64,000 nucleotides of DNA from positions 124,001 to 188,000 of the forward strand of contig JAHBVV010000011.1 of assembly GCA_019637335.1 (NCBI GenBank). The letters are read 5' to 3'. The notes beneath the pieces were generated by a model, which was not told the origin of the DNA, searched no databases, and saw only the letters and a program-made list of their open reading frames with translations. The number at the start of each line of letters is the position of its first letter. Position 1 is the stretch's first letter. This DNA is from Candidatus Hydrogenedentota bacterium. GTDB taxonomy: Bacteria; Hydrogenedentota; Hydrogenedentia; Hydrogenedentales; JAEUWI01. A program made the translations under genes and the position numbers. This document shows, piece after piece, positions 1 to 9,423 of this stretch.

Positions 1-425
1 CGGTTGGAAATGGGGCGGGGCGCATCATCTGGGGCAGGCTGTTCGACCAGTGGAACTACCGCTGTATTCCCCTGTCGCTGGGAAGCTTCGCCCTGGCGGC
101 GGGGCTGCTCCTCGTTCCGCTTCCCGCCCCGGCGCGCATGCTGACGGTCGTGCTGATCGGATTCTGTTTCGGGGCGAACTTCGTGCTCTACGCCTCCGCC
201 ATTTCACGCTACTTTGGAACGGGCGCCTTTCCACGCCTCTACCCGATCTGCTTCATGGCCTATGGCGTTGCGGGGGTGATCGGCCCGGGCCTGGGCGGAT
301 GGCTCGCCGATCAGACGGGGACCTACCACACCGCGATCTACATCTGCATCACCCTCGTAGCGCTGGCGAGCGTCTTCACGCTTATCAGACTGCCCGTTTT
401 TTACAGCAACCCAAGGCCTGAATAG
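1..425 (+). CDS. MFS transporter, C-terminal part (5' truncated by window edge)
   Basis: The open frame runs in from the left edge (first full codon at base 3) and stops at TAG 423-425, so only about 140 C-terminal residues are visible. They begin VGNGAGRIIWGRLFDQW, a G-rich loop followed by a charged R/D loop of the kind found between transmembrane helices of major facilitator transporters. About four hydrophobic helices follow, including one with GVAGVIGPGLGGWLADQTG, a second MFS-type loop. The closest style is the oxalate/formate antiporter (OFA) branch, but the substrate cannot be read from this fragment. It would sit in the inner membrane. The next gene starts 172 bp downstream on the same strand and could be served by this transporter; that link is inference. 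Confidence 0.8.
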   Translation, partial: VGNGAGRIIWGRLFDQWNYRCIPLSLGSFALAAGLLLVPLPAPARMLTVVLIGFCFGANFVLYASAISRYFGTGAFPRLYPICFMAYGVAGVIGPGLGGWLADQTGTYHTAIYICITLVALASVFTLIRLPVFYSNPRPE

Positions 426-597
426 CGGGGCCCCTCGGATTTGAACGCGCTGCCTTGCCATAGCCGATAATCTCTCTTCAATCGCAAGGGGCGTCTGGAG
501 TATCATTCAAAGGTGCGGCGTGCGGGGAGCGCCCGTACTCGGGGGAGTGTCGGCGCGAATACCCCGCAAGCCCCTAACCCGCCAGCGGAGGTGCGCA

Positions 598-2865
598 ATG
601 CTTTCTCTCTCCCTGCTTCTCGCCCAATTCACAAACGTTCTGTCGCTGGCGGCGCCACCCTTTCCCGGGGCGCTCGATCGGGCGGCGATTGCCGTGGAAA
701 CCCTCGACAATATCGTCGAACATGGCCTCCTCCTGGGCAATGGGGACATGAACGCTCTCGTACATGCCGAGGGCGATGACCTGATTGTGCGCCTCACGAA
801 AAACGACGTATGGGACGCCCGAATCCCCACCGAACTGGACCCGCCCCTGCCGCGCTTCGCCGAGATCCTGAAATTGGATGCGCCGGACGGTCCCGTCCGC
901 TCGGAAGGTGGGCCCAATTCCGGGTTTATCCTCCCGCGGGGCTATTCGTTTGAGGGGCCCGATTCCTACCACGCCAACGCCTATCCCTGTCCTCGCGCGT
1001 GTGCCGTCGTGCGCATTCCCGATGCCGCGCGGCCACCGCTCACGGCCACGCTCGACCTCCGCCGCGCCGTGCTGACCGTGGCCGCCGCCGGGGTACGAAC
1101 GACGCTGCACATAGACGCCCGCGCCAACCGGTTGATCGTGGAGACGACGTCCGCATCGCCCAGCCGACTGGAACCGGTTGTTTCGGATGATCTCGATCCG
1201 CCGGACACGGGCGCGCGCGACGATCTTTCCTGGGTCGCTCAGGACATTCCGGGCGATGCCGACTGGCCCGGGATGCGTTTCCGTGTGGTTCTGGCTCAGG
1301 AAGGGGGCCGCACCGCCGTTTCAATCGGCACGTCGCTGGATGGCGCGAATCCGGAAGATATCGTCCGCGCTGCCTTCCCGGCCACGGGCATGGAGGCGCA
1401 CGAGCGGGCCTGGTCGGAATTCTGGAGCCGGAGCGGGATCAAACTGGATGACGCCCTGCTGGAGCAAACCTGGTACCGCAATCTGTATTTTCTGCGCTGT
1501 GTCAGCCGCCCCGGGGTGCAGGCGCCCGGTCTCTTTGCTGGCCTCATCAACGATAAACCCGCCTGGCATGGCGACTACCACACGAACTACAACATCCAGC
1601 AGACCTTCTGGGGCGCGTACATCAGCAACCACGACGAACTCGCGGAGCCCTACGCGCGCCTCATCCGGGAGTACCTCCCCCGGGCGCAATGGCTCTGCAG
1701 GACGGTCTTCGAATGGGATGGCGCCTTCTTCCCGCACGTGCTCTACGCCTACGAGCCGCCCCACCCCGAACAGTGCAAGGCGCCCAATGGCCGCCAGTAC
1801 CTCCACCACGTATGGGGCTTCACCATGGGCGTCACGCCCTTTACGGTCCAACCGGTTTGGTGGCACTACCAGTACTACCCGGATCGCCGTTTTCTGGAGG
1901 AAACTGCGTATCCCCTCGTTCGAGAAGCGGCCAATTTCTGCGCGGGTTTCGTTGAACGCTGCGCAAGAAGTGCCGACGGCGCCATCGACTTCGGTCCCTC
2001 GGTATCGCCGGAACACTGGACAGGTTGGCCCGAGGGCTTCAGTCGAAACTACGACGGCGCCTTCGACATCGCGTTCTTCCACTTCATCTTCGACGCGGCG
2101 CTGGAAGGGGGGGGGATCCTGGACACCGACGGCGACCTCGCCGCGCGGTGGTGCGCCGCCCGGGACCAGCTTCCGGACTATCCCGTCACGGGCGGAAACG
2201 AGCCCATCGTCGTGGACGTGCGCGGTGCGCCGCCCATCGAATACAACATCCCCGTGCCGGCGACGCCGGTCTTTCCTGCGGGCGTCGTAGGCTGGCAATC
2301 GCCGGAATCACAGCGGCAACTGTTCGCGCGCACGATCGCCGCCATGCAAACCAACGGCAACAACAGCGCGGTCATGCTCGCGGCGGCCCGAGGGCGCTTG
2401 GACATGCCGGACAAGGTTCCGTTTCTGCGCGGCGTAATCCAGGAGCGGCTGCGCGCCAATGGCTCCATGAGCCTGAATGCCCTGAATCCCCCGCGGCGCT
2501 TTAACGACTACGGCCTCTACACGGAACAATTCGGCGTGGTGCTGCCCATCAGTGAACTGCTCCTCCAAAGCGCGGGCGGCGTGATCCGCGTCTTTCCCGC
2601 TTGGCCCCCGGACCAGGCCGCGTCCTTCGAGCAACTCCGCGCCGAAGGCGGTTTCCTGGTTTCCGCGAAACACGATGGCGAGGAAGTGACGGAGATTCGC
2701 GTACGCAGCACCGCCGGCGGGAACCTGCGCCTGCAGCCACCCTGGGCTGGGACCCCCGTGGTGCGCGGCGCCGATTCGATTGCCTCGGATGTCGCAGAAA
2801 ATGGCGCGATCCTGCTGCGGGTTATGACGGAACCCGGGCAGGAACTGATCTTCGCTCGACCCTGA
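598..2865 (+). CDS. Secreted glycoside hydrolase, GH95-like (alpha/alpha)6 barrel
   Basis: The 755-aa product starts at ATG 598, behind GGAGGT 6 nt upstream; an earlier in-frame start at 520 has no such site. A hydrophobic N-terminus (MLSLSLLLAQFTNVLSLA) acts as signal peptide. The LLGNGDMNALVHAE and NDVWDAR segments near the N-terminus match the N-terminal beta-sandwich of GH95/GH65-type enzymes. WHGDYHTNYNIQQTFW (from residue 323) matches the start of the (alpha/alpha)6 catalytic barrel. TNGNNSA lies near residue 585, and a C-terminal beta domain ends the protein. GH95 members act on alpha-L-fucosides or alpha-L-galactosides; the actual substrate is not evident. The last ~50 codons have a diverged fragmentary copy at 4763-4909. 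The gene is convergent with a pseudogene at 2892-3263. Confidence 0.78.
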   Translation: MLSLSLLLAQFTNVLSLAAPPFPGALDRAAIAVETLDNIVEHGLLLGNGDMNALVHAEGDDLIVRLTKNDVWDARIPTELDPPLPRFAEILKLDAPDGPVRSEGGPNSGFILPRGYSFEGPDSYHANAYPCPRACAVVRIPDAARPPLTATLDLRRAVLTVAAAGVRTTLHIDARANRLIVETTSASPSRLEPVVSDDLDPPDTGARDDLSWVAQDIPGDADWPGMRFRVVLAQEGGRTAVSIGTSLDGANPEDIVRAAFPATGMEAHERAWSEFWSRSGIKLDDALLEQTWYRNLYFLRCVSRPGVQAPGLFAGLINDKPAWHGDYHTNYNIQQTFWGAYISNHDELAEPYARLIREYLPRAQWLCRTVFEWDGAFFPHVLYAYEPPHPEQCKAPNGRQYLHHVWGFTMGVTPFTVQPVWWHYQYYPDRRFLEETAYPLVREAANFCAGFVERCARSADGAIDFGPSVSPEHWTGWPEGFSRNYDGAFDIAFFHFIFDAALEGGGILDTDGDLAARWCAARDQLPDYPVTGGNEPIVVDVRGAPPIEYNIPVPATPVFPAGVVGWQSPESQRQLFARTIAAMQTNGNNSAVMLAAARGRLDMPDKVPFLRGVIQERLRANGSMSLNALNPPRRFNDYGLYTEQFGVVLPISELLLQSAGGVIRVFPAWPPDQAASFEQLRAEGGFLVSAKHDGEEVTEIRVRSTAGGNLRLQPPWAGTPVVRGADSIASDVAENGAILLRVMTEPGQELIFARP

Positions 2866-2891
2866 TTGACTTGGGACAGGAGTGCGCGCCG

Positions 2892-3263
2892 TTATCGCGA
2901 TTCGCCTTCTCCCGCCGGATACACTCGCATTACCTGCGCGCCACTCCCGGAGATTTCGAAAGGACCGGGGAAGGGGCGCTCCGCATCGCGTGGCGCCCCG
3001 GCATAGTCCCGATCGATGCGCACCGGGGAGCGGTCCGGGTTCAGAAAGGGGAGTTGGGGAATCTTCGCCATTCCAAGCGACTCGGTCGTAACCAGCGCAC
3101 GCGTTCCCAGCCCGCTCCAGTCCTTTTCCAGCGCGATCGTCAGATGAAGGGATCCGCCATCTTCCGTCAGCGCGATGCCCGGGTCGAAATCCTCCAAGTC
3201 GACCGCGCCCGCTTCGCTGAAGTCGAGGTAGTTCGGTTTCAGGCGTATCTGGCATGGTGGCAC
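2892..3263 (-). pseudogene. Orphan C-terminal fragment of a beta-helix protein
   Basis: This frame of about 120 codons is nearly identical over its last ~98 codons to the C-terminus of the GH2/beta-helix protein at 4927-9423: in the stretch from FDPGIAL to PFPGPFEI I count five differences in about 78 residues. The DNA is also clearly alignable (2941 onward against 4981 onward). No signal peptide, catalytic domain or ribosome site lies ahead of it, and the frame simply begins inside the module, so it is a truncated gene end. It converges on the GH95-like gene with a 26-bp gap, the same geometry as at 4909/4927. Confidence 0.75.
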
Positions 3264-3286
3264 GCTCGGATCTCGAATCGAGGACA

Positions 3287-3304
3287 GCGTAGCTTCGGCT
3301 ACGC
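3287..3304. other. TTCG-loop hairpin
   Basis: A perfect 7-bp stem GCGTAGC / GCTACGC closes a TTCG tetraloop. It lies just beyond the truncated end of the beta-helix fragment and upstream of the PEP-CTERM promoter. There is no T-run, so it is more likely a repeat-type hairpin or boundary element than an intrinsic terminator. Confidence 0.5.
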
Positions 3305-3409
3305 CCCCGTACCACAGGTGATGGGAGCGGGAAGATCCCCGGTTACCCGTTCCGGGTTACAACGGGATTGTCCTGCTCTGGTTGGAGGTGCATGAGCCCG
3401 GGGAGGTAC

Positions 3410-3438
3410 TTGACATCGTATTGATAATGGTTTATCAT
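3410..3438 (+). promoter_or_regulatory. Sigma-70-type promoter with overlapping palindromic operator
   Basis: TTGACA at 3410-3415 and TATCAT at 3433-3438 are separated by exactly 17 bp, a near-consensus promoter for the PEP-CTERM gene whose ATG is at 3547. The spacer and -10 box contain the inverted repeat TGATAA-N4-TTATCA (3422-3437). This resembles one 7-1-7 Fur/PerR-type box with one extra base in the centre. A repressor bound there would cover the -10. The promoter is seen; the metal-regulator reading is inference. Confidence 0.65.
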
Positions 3439-3546
3439 CCGCATATGGGCGGCGCACGCCCTTGTAAAAAACGCGGCTGGCCTCTACGGCGTGCAGCCAC
3501 AAAGCCAAAACGACGTCTTAATCGGCGCAAGAAGGAGAATTGGTTC

Positions 3547-4368
3547 ATGAGAAGATGTTTGTTGGTTAAGGTGATTGCGGGACTTTTGTTGGCAACCGGG
3601 AGCGCTTCGGCCACCCTGATCCACTTCGAGGGTTTCGAGGATCCCAGTTGGGTGCAGGGCCAGCCGGGGAACTGGAAGCCCTTCTTCAGCACGGCGACCC
3701 GCGTGGTATCCGGCACGGACGGGATAACCTCCCGGAGCGGCGGAGCCCACGCCACATTGCAGTCATCGCTGAACGGTGCGGGGCCGGTCACCGATTTCGG
3801 CGGCTGGTCGAGCGATTTCGGGGCGGGCTTCGCCACTTCGCTCGACATTTACCTGGATCCCCTTTGGGATGCGGGACGGGCCTTTACCTACCGGGTGGGT
3901 GTGAACCGCCAAAATGGCGACCAACTGCGCTTTTTCGACTGGCGCTTCGACGCGGAGGGCTCGGAACTGCACATTAACGCCGCGCATACCGGCGACTCCG
4001 GGGCGACGGGCCCGAGTCCGGAATTCGTTGTATCACAAGTTGGCTGGTACACCTTTGAAAACGTATTCCGGAATAACGGGGGAAGCCTGCTGGTGGATTT
4101 TAATGTTTATGATGATAGTGATATGTTGCTCTATACGGCGTCCCGCGGCGAGCTTACCGACGATATAGCGAGCCTGGTGGGCGGCAACCGGAACGGCTGG
4201 CTCTTCAACAGGACGAATAATGCCGTCACCGGCCTCGCGATCGACAACACGAGGCTTACCGGCCTCGATCCCATTCCAGAGCCGGCCACGATGACCTTGC
4301 TGGGTATCGGGCTGGCGGGCCTGACGCTGCGCCAGCGCCGCAAGAGCAAAGAGGGCTCAAGCGCGTGA
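3547..4368 (+). CDS. PEP-CTERM sorting-domain protein, secreted
   Basis: The 273-aa exported protein starts at ATG 3547, nine bases after AAGGAG, with signal peptide MRRCLLVKVIAGLLLATGSASA. The body is a Gly/Asn/Asp-rich beta-sandwich-like domain (GFEDPSWVQGQPGNW and similar), possibly a concanavalin-like fold. The tail IPEPATMTLLGIGLAGL, followed by an Arg/Lys cluster (RQRRKSK), is a textbook PEP-CTERM signal: Pro-Glu-Pro, a transmembrane helix and basic residues. Exosortase would cleave it and the protein would be displayed or released in an exopolysaccharide context. No exosortase gene lies in the window. The gene has its own promoter and possible operator at 3410-3438. Its function beyond surface localisation is unknown. 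Confidence 0.85.
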   Translation: MRRCLLVKVIAGLLLATGSASATLIHFEGFEDPSWVQGQPGNWKPFFSTATRVVSGTDGITSRSGGAHATLQSSLNGAGPVTDFGGWSSDFGAGFATSLDIYLDPLWDAGRAFTYRVGVNRQNGDQLRFFDWRFDAEGSELHINAAHTGDSGATGPSPEFVVSQVGWYTFENVFRNNGGSLLVDFNVYDDSDMLLYTASRGELTDDIASLVGGNRNGWLFNRTNNAVTGLAIDNTRLTGLDPIPEPATMTLLGIGLAGLTLRQRRKSKEGSSA

Positions 4369-4762
4369 CGAACTGGCTTCCAAAGTGAATGCGCAATTCG
4401 GAAAGGCGGCGTGCCTATAGCTGGCAGCCGCCGGATGTGCGGTGGAGCCCCGACTCGCTGTCCGGGCTCCACCGATTTCGTGAATCGATGCTATGCGTCA
4501 GGCAACCGGGAGCACGGTGCAAGGAGTATCCGCCACGTTGTTGACAGGCAGTCACCCTCGTGGCGCATTAATCCATGCCCAGGCTTGCGCGCAACGTCGT
4601 GGCGGGGCATAGCGCGCAGCCCGGCAAAAATGGGGAGGGAGCACTCCCTTGTGGACGAGGACCGGCGTGCGTCGTATCGGTTCTTGCGCGAACACGCGGA
4701 GCGCCATGGCCTCAGCGTCCGCCGTGATCGCCGGGGAGCGAGCCGCATGCACTTTGGGCCGC
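4369..4762. other. Gene-free spacer with a 10-bp stem-loop
   Basis: The spacer separates the PEP-CTERM stop from the GH95 remnant. The one clear structure is GGTGGAGCCC (4441-4450) pairing perfectly with GGGCTCCACC (4464-4473) around a 13-nt loop, 73 bp past the stop. No T-run follows, so terminator function is only possible. I find no coding signal in the rest. Confidence 0.4.
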
Positions 4763-4909
4763 GCCGGCGGGAATCTGCGCGTGCAGTCGCCCTGGGCCGA
4801 CATACAGGCCTTTCACGACGCCGAACCCATCCCCGTGGGAAGCAGCGAGCAGGGCATATTGAACCTGGCCACGGAAGCCGGGAAGGAATTCCGCTTCGTC
4901 CGGCATTGA
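4763..4909 (+). pseudogene. Remnant of a GH95-like C-terminus
   Basis: About 49 codons, from AGGNLRVQSPW to the stop, parallel the C-terminal end of the GH95-like protein at 598-2865 (AGGNLRLQPPW). They also share the E-x-G-x-E-F/L ending and a TGATTGA-type stop context. Upstream of 4763 the similarity ends and the frame has no start or catalytic domain. The fragment faces the stop of the GH2/beta-helix gene 17 bp away, mirroring the 2865/2892 junction. It is a relic of a second GH95 copy, more diverged than the beta-helix copy. Confidence 0.6.
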
Positions 4910-4926
4910 TTGAGGCTGACTTTTCG

Positions 4927-7900
4927 TTACCGCCTGTCGCGGGCGATCACGGGATACACGGTAACCACCTTGGCGCCATTCCCGACTATCTCGAAGGGGC
5001 CGGGGAAGGGGCGCTCCGCATCGCGTGGCGTCCCGGCATAGTCCCGGTCGATGCGCATCGGTGACCGGTCTGGATTGAGATAGGGGAGTTGGGGAATCTT
5101 CGCCATTCCTAGCGACTCGGTCGTAATCAGCGCACGCGTTCCCAGCCCGCTCCAGTCCTTTTCCAGCGCGATCGTCAGATGAAGGGATCCGCCATCTTCC
5201 GACAGCGCGATGCCGGGGTCGAAGCCATCCAGAACCAACGCGTCCGGCTCGCTTGCGGGCGGCGTAGCGCCGTGCAGGTACACATTGCCCGAGGCCTGTA
5301 TCGGGTGCGCGGCGTTGTCGTAGACCGCAAGCCCTGCGGAACCGACGAACAGGTTGTTAAGAAACCGGTTGTCTCCGCCGTCCGTCCTGCTCAGCCCGGC
5401 CACTTCCGTGCCATGCGCCTCCAGGTGCGGAGTCTCGCGCGACAGCTCGGGGCGCGCCACGATTTCCCCCGCCATCAGATTGTGCGCGTAGGCGCCCCCC
5501 TGCGACATGTCGAGCAGCGCGCGCTTCGATAGGAAGATATTGTTGGCGACCAGAAAGGGACCGTGGTTCACCTCCATAAACAGGTCCTCGCTGGCGTTTT
5601 CATACAGAACGTTCTCCCGCACCGAAGCGCCCTGCGCCATCCAGTCCAGCCAGATCCCGCGGACCGTACGAAAGATCCGGTTGCGGCTGATTTCCGAGTC
5701 CACCGCGGCGTGGATCTTGACACCCGCCATTTCGGCGCCCGTGAACAAGCGCTGAACGTGGATGTCGTGAATCGTGTTGCCGGTGATCGTGCTCGCAATG
5801 GCGCCGAGGCTACCCGCGATGCCTGCCTGTTCGCAGTGGGCGATCGTGTTATTCCGCACCACATGGTGGCCGATCGTGTCCATGGACCATCCATTCTCCA
5901 GGGCGCGCTGGATCGTAAGGACGTAGCCCTCCGCGGTATCTTCCGAGGTGTTGTCCCAGGCGTCGCCGTATTTGCCGAGCGTCAGGCCCGTGCATCGGGA
6001 ATGGCTGATGACGTTATCCTCAATGATCCATCCCTTGCTCCAGTTTGTCCCCACGAGCCCCACCTGTTCCGCCGTCGGCGGGGCCCATTGCGTCGCCGCG
6101 TTGCGTAAAATGAAACCGCGCACGGTCAGGTAGTTGACGCCGGTCTTCTCCGGGTACAAGACCGTTGGGCGTACGTTAATCTCGACCTCGTGTTCGTTGG
6201 GATTCAGCCCGGGAAACTGCGCCCATATCGTCGTCGTGTCGGCGTCCACCCGCCCGAACCAGCGGGCTTCGCCTTCCACGGGCTTGAGCGCATCTTCCAG
6301 GGTGGCCGCTTCCAGGAGCCAGTTCCCGTTCAGGTAAACGGCCCCCGTGTGGTGGGACCGGTCCTTCGGATTAAACCAGTCGCCCTGAATCGGGTCCGCG
6401 TAGGGGTTGTAGTCTCCGAAAACCGAATTGGGAATGGCCACGGACCAGGTGTCGTCCTGGACCTTTGTCCACCCGCTGACCGGCTCGGAGCCGCGGATTT
6501 CGGCGCGCGCGCCAGGCGCCGCCTGGTACGTGATGCGAATGGTATCCGACGCGCCGCCACGCGGAGGGTTGACCCATTCCCTATAAACGCCTTCATGTAC
6601 TGTCACCGCATCCCCCGGCTGCGCCCGTTGCGCCGCGGCCGAGATGGTGCGCAAGGGTCGTTCCAGCGTTCCATCGTGCGCGTCGTCTCCACGCTCGGAC
6701 ACGTGATATTCCCGTCCCGTACTCACCGGTTCCTCCTTCGGCGCCGCCTCCGCCGAATTGGCGGCGGGCGGCGTGCTGACATTCCAACCATCCACGCGCA
6801 ACTCGGCCCTCGCGCCGTTCAGGTGTGCTGTGGTGATTCGTCCGTCAATACGGCGTTTTTCGCCCGGCAGCAGGCTGAAATAGTTGTCGGACCAGTAGGT
6901 GGGACCGACTTCGAGTCCGTCGGATCCCGCGTGCAGCGCCAGCTGGATTCCGAAGGCGAGATGGGGCGAAGGATTGCGGATTGTTACGGTTGCGACCGTT
7001 TCGTCCCCGTCTAAGCGCAGTTCGCTTGCGGCCTCCAGGGTAACGGGAGGGAGCGTATTGAGTTCGGTGTAGTCCGGAACGGACTTCGGATTCAACTGGA
7101 AGTCCGTCCAGCTGTCCTTCATATCGCCTGGTATTTCGGGCGTCGTGGACAGCCAGTAGAAGTTGTCGGAGAGCGTGACGCCCGACGTATCCGCCAGCGT
7201 CAGTTTCAGGAAGTAAAGGGTACTCAAATCGGACGGCATTTCGAGCACAAAGGCCTTCGTCTTGCCATCGGGGCCGACCTTCACCTTCGCCGTCTGCTCG
7301 CCCCGGACGGCCATGTGCTTGTCGTAGATTCGCGCGGTTACCACCAGGTCGCGGAATTCCTGACGCAATGAATTGACGACCCAGATGCTGTCGTCGTCAT
7401 AGGAATACTGCACATGCAAAGGCTCGCACGCCTTCTTCGCGCCGTAATAGGCCGCCGTCGCGTTGCTGTACCAGTCGATGTAGGCCCACGTCATCGCCGC
7501 CGGCCACGCGACGTTGTATTTCCATGTGGTAATGCCGGTCGCCGAATACTTCTCGCGCCCGTAGGCCTCGAACATGGCCCGCGCACATTCGTAGTTCAGC
7601 GCGCCCGCTTTGCGACAAAACGCCTCGATGCCATCGGCCGCGCCATAGCGCGCGTCCACCTGCTCCCGCACCGTCTCGAAGAAATCGAAACCCTGGATTA
7701 CCGTATGCAGCGACCACGTGGGATTCGTCGGCGGCCAAAGCGCTTCCGCAGGCATCATGCGCTTCATGCTCTCGTGCGAAACCACAATGCCGCCGATGCC
7801 GCCCGACTGCGCGAAGCCCCAGGCGCCGTCCTCCTTGCCTGTGTAATACTTCGTCGGATGCGCAAAGGTCCACAGTTCGCGCGTGCCCGTTCGTGTCCCG

Positions 7901-9423
7901 CCGGTCTCGAAACGCTCCTCGACGTCGAAGGCGCCGGAATGCGGCTGGTACGTGCGGTCCGGGATGTGTTTCGCGATGAGGTCCTTGTACGCCGCGTCCA
8001 GGGTGGGCGTTGGGAAAGTCTCGTCATGCCCCAGGAAGTGCGCCAGGCTCGGATGGTTGCGAATCCGCAGGATGGTGTCTTCCACGCACGCGACCGCCAG
8101 CGCTTCATCCGGAATGCTGCGTCCGAACAACTGCTGCGTGACCATAATTCCATATTCATCGCAGAGATCGTAAAACTCGTCGGTTTCGCGAATCGAGAAA
8201 CCCTCGGACCGCAGCATGTTCAGGTTCGCTTCCTTCGCGTAGCGCACCAGGGCTTCGGTTTGCCGCGGGTCGAAGCGCATCATCATATCCGCGGTCATCC
8301 AGGCGCCGCCGCGGATCAGGATCTCTTTACCATTCACCACGTAGGTCCGCCACCCTTCATCATTAATATAGGTCGTCAACTGCCGGACGCCAAAGCGGGT
8401 GCTCTTCGCGTCGGAGGGATGCCCATCCACGCTTGCCGTGAGTGTGCATTCGTACAATTCCTGTGGACCGAGCGGATTCGGCCACCAGACCCGCGGCTTC
8501 TCCAGGCGGAGTTGACTAAACTCCTCGGGTCGGAATCGCACCCACTTCGATTCCCCTGGTTCCAGGGTGACCGGTTGCGCGAATTGAATGCCCTCGATGA
8601 CGCCCGCCAACTCCAGCGCAACCGCCACGCCGGTCAGGTTAACCACCTGCGCCTCCACCGTCAGGTCAGCCCGGTCCAGCGACGGGACCGCCAGTTCCGG
8701 CATGACGTAGGGATGCCGCACCGTTACCGCGCCGGTGGCCTCCACGTACACATCCTCCCAGATACCCATGTTTGCATCGGGCGGTTGCGGGCAATGGTCG
8801 TCCCAGCCGGTGGTCGCCTCAATCTGCTTGGTCCTGTAGACCTTGTCCTCCCCCTGGGCCGGCGCAATGATCTCCACCGCCAGGTGGTTGGCGCCCTGGC
8901 CTACGAAGTTCGCGGTGACGGCAAACTGGAAGCGGCGAAACATCCCGATTACGTCGGTGCGATCGGCGATCTTCTTTCCATTCAACCAGATGTTGGCCTC
9001 GTAGTTGATTCCGTCGAAATGCAGCGTAATCTGCTTTCCCGCGTATTCGTTCGGCAGTTCAAACGACGTGCAATACCACCACGGGCTCCGATACGGGCTG
9101 TCCGGCGGCATCACCATCCACCGCCCCTCCCGGTACCCATCGATTCGCGTCAGATTATCGCCGTAATACGGATCCGGAAGCGCGTCCGCCTCTGCCAGCG
9201 CGGCCAGGACGGTGGAGGGAACCCGCACATCATGCCAGCCGGCGAAATCGTAGGCCCCGCCGGAAAGCGCCGCCCCATCCGCGGCGATAGAAGCAGCCGA
9301 CTGGAGTTTCCACCCGTCGGAGAGTGGGATCCGCGCCTGCGCACCGGCATCGTGGCTCCAGGCGGCGGCCGCCGCAATCGCAAGCGTGAACAAGGCGTTG
9401 GGAAGTCTGTGCTTGGTTTTCAT
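4927..9423 (-). CDS. Secreted GH2 (exo-beta-glucosaminidase-like) fused to a right-handed beta-helix domain
   Basis: The 1498-aa product starts at ATG 9423 (GGAGG 11 nt upstream), giving signal peptide MKTKHRLPNALFTLAIAAAAAW...; an upstream start at 9471 would bury this signal. Residues ~30-230 form a GH2 sugar-binding jelly roll (LHFDGINYEANIWLNGKK) and immunoglobulin-like sandwiches follow. The TIM barrel carries FLGHDETFP (D467, E468) and VVSHESM (E551), at positions comparable to the two catalytic acidic residues of CsxA-type exo-beta-D-glucosaminidases. From about residue 905 (EYHVSERGDDAHDG) a DUF1565/right-handed parallel beta-helix domain runs almost to the end, a fold used by pectin and alginate lyases and by epimerases. 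A ~100-aa tail module has a near-identical orphan copy at 2892-3263. The two enzyme-type folds in one chain suggest processing of a compound glycan; the substrate is unknown. Confidence 0.82.
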   Translation of the reverse strand: MKTKHRLPNALFTLAIAAAAAWSHDAGAQARIPLSDGWKLQSAASIAADGAALSGGAYDFAGWHDVRVPSTVLAALAEADALPDPYYGDNLTRIDGYREGRWMVMPPDSPYRSPWWYCTSFELPNEYAGKQITLHFDGINYEANIWLNGKKIADRTDVIGMFRRFQFAVTANFVGQGANHLAVEIIAPAQGEDKVYRTKQIEATTGWDDHCPQPPDANMGIWEDVYVEATGAVTVRHPYVMPELAVPSLDRADLTVEAQVVNLTGVAVALELAGVIEGIQFAQPVTLEPGESKWVRFRPEEFSQLRLEKPRVWWPNPLGPQELYECTLTASVDGHPSDAKSTRFGVRQLTTYINDEGWRTYVVNGKEILIRGGAWMTADMMMRFDPRQTEALVRYAKEANLNMLRSEGFSIRETDEFYDLCDEYGIMVTQQLFGRSIPDEALAVACVEDTILRIRNHPSLAHFLGHDETFPTPTLDAAYKDLIAKHIPDRTYQPHSGAFDVEERFETGGTRTGTRELWTFAHPTKYYTGKEDGAWGFAQSGGIGGIVVSHESMKRMMPAEALWPPTNPTWSLHTVIQGFDFFETVREQVDARYGAADGIEAFCRKAGALNYECARAMFEAYGREKYSATGITTWKYNVAWPAAMTWAYIDWYSNATAAYYGAKKACEPLHVQYSYDDDSIWVVNSLRQEFRDLVVTARIYDKHMAVRGEQTAKVKVGPDGKTKAFVLEMPSDLSTLYFLKLTLADTSGVTLSDNFYWLSTTPEIPGDMKDSWTDFQLNPKSVPDYTELNTLPPVTLEAASELRLDGDETVATVTIRNPSPHLAFGIQLALHAGSDGLEVGPTYWSDNYFSLLPGEKRRIDGRITTAHLNGARAELRVDGWNVSTPPAANSAEAAPKEEPVSTGREYHVSERGDDAHDGTLERPLRTISAAAQRAQPGDAVTVHEGVYREWVNPPRGGASDTIRITYQAAPGARAEIRGSEPVSGWTKVQDDTWSVAIPNSVFGDYNPYADPIQGDWFNPKDRSHHTGAVYLNGNWLLEAATLEDALKPVEGEARWFGRVDADTTTIWAQFPGLNPNEHEVEINVRPTVLYPEKTGVNYLTVRGFILRNAATQWAPPTAEQVGLVGTNWSKGWIIEDNVISHSRCTGLTLGKYGDAWDNTSEDTAEGYVLTIQRALENGWSMDTIGHHVVRNNTIAHCEQAGIAGSLGAIASTITGNTIHDIHVQRLFTGAEMAGVKIHAAVDSEISRNRIFRTVRGIWLDWMAQGASVRENVLYENASEDLFMEVNHGPFLVANNIFLSKRALLDMSQGGAYAHNLMAGEIVARPELSRETPHLEAHGTEVAGLSRTDGGDNRFLNNLFVGSAGLAVYDNAAHPIQASGNVYLHGATPPASEPDALVLDGFDPGIALSEDGGSLHLTIALEKDWSGLGTRALITTESLGMAKIPQLPYLNPDRSPMRIDRDYAGTPRDAERPFPGPFEIVGNGAKVVTVYPVIARDRR

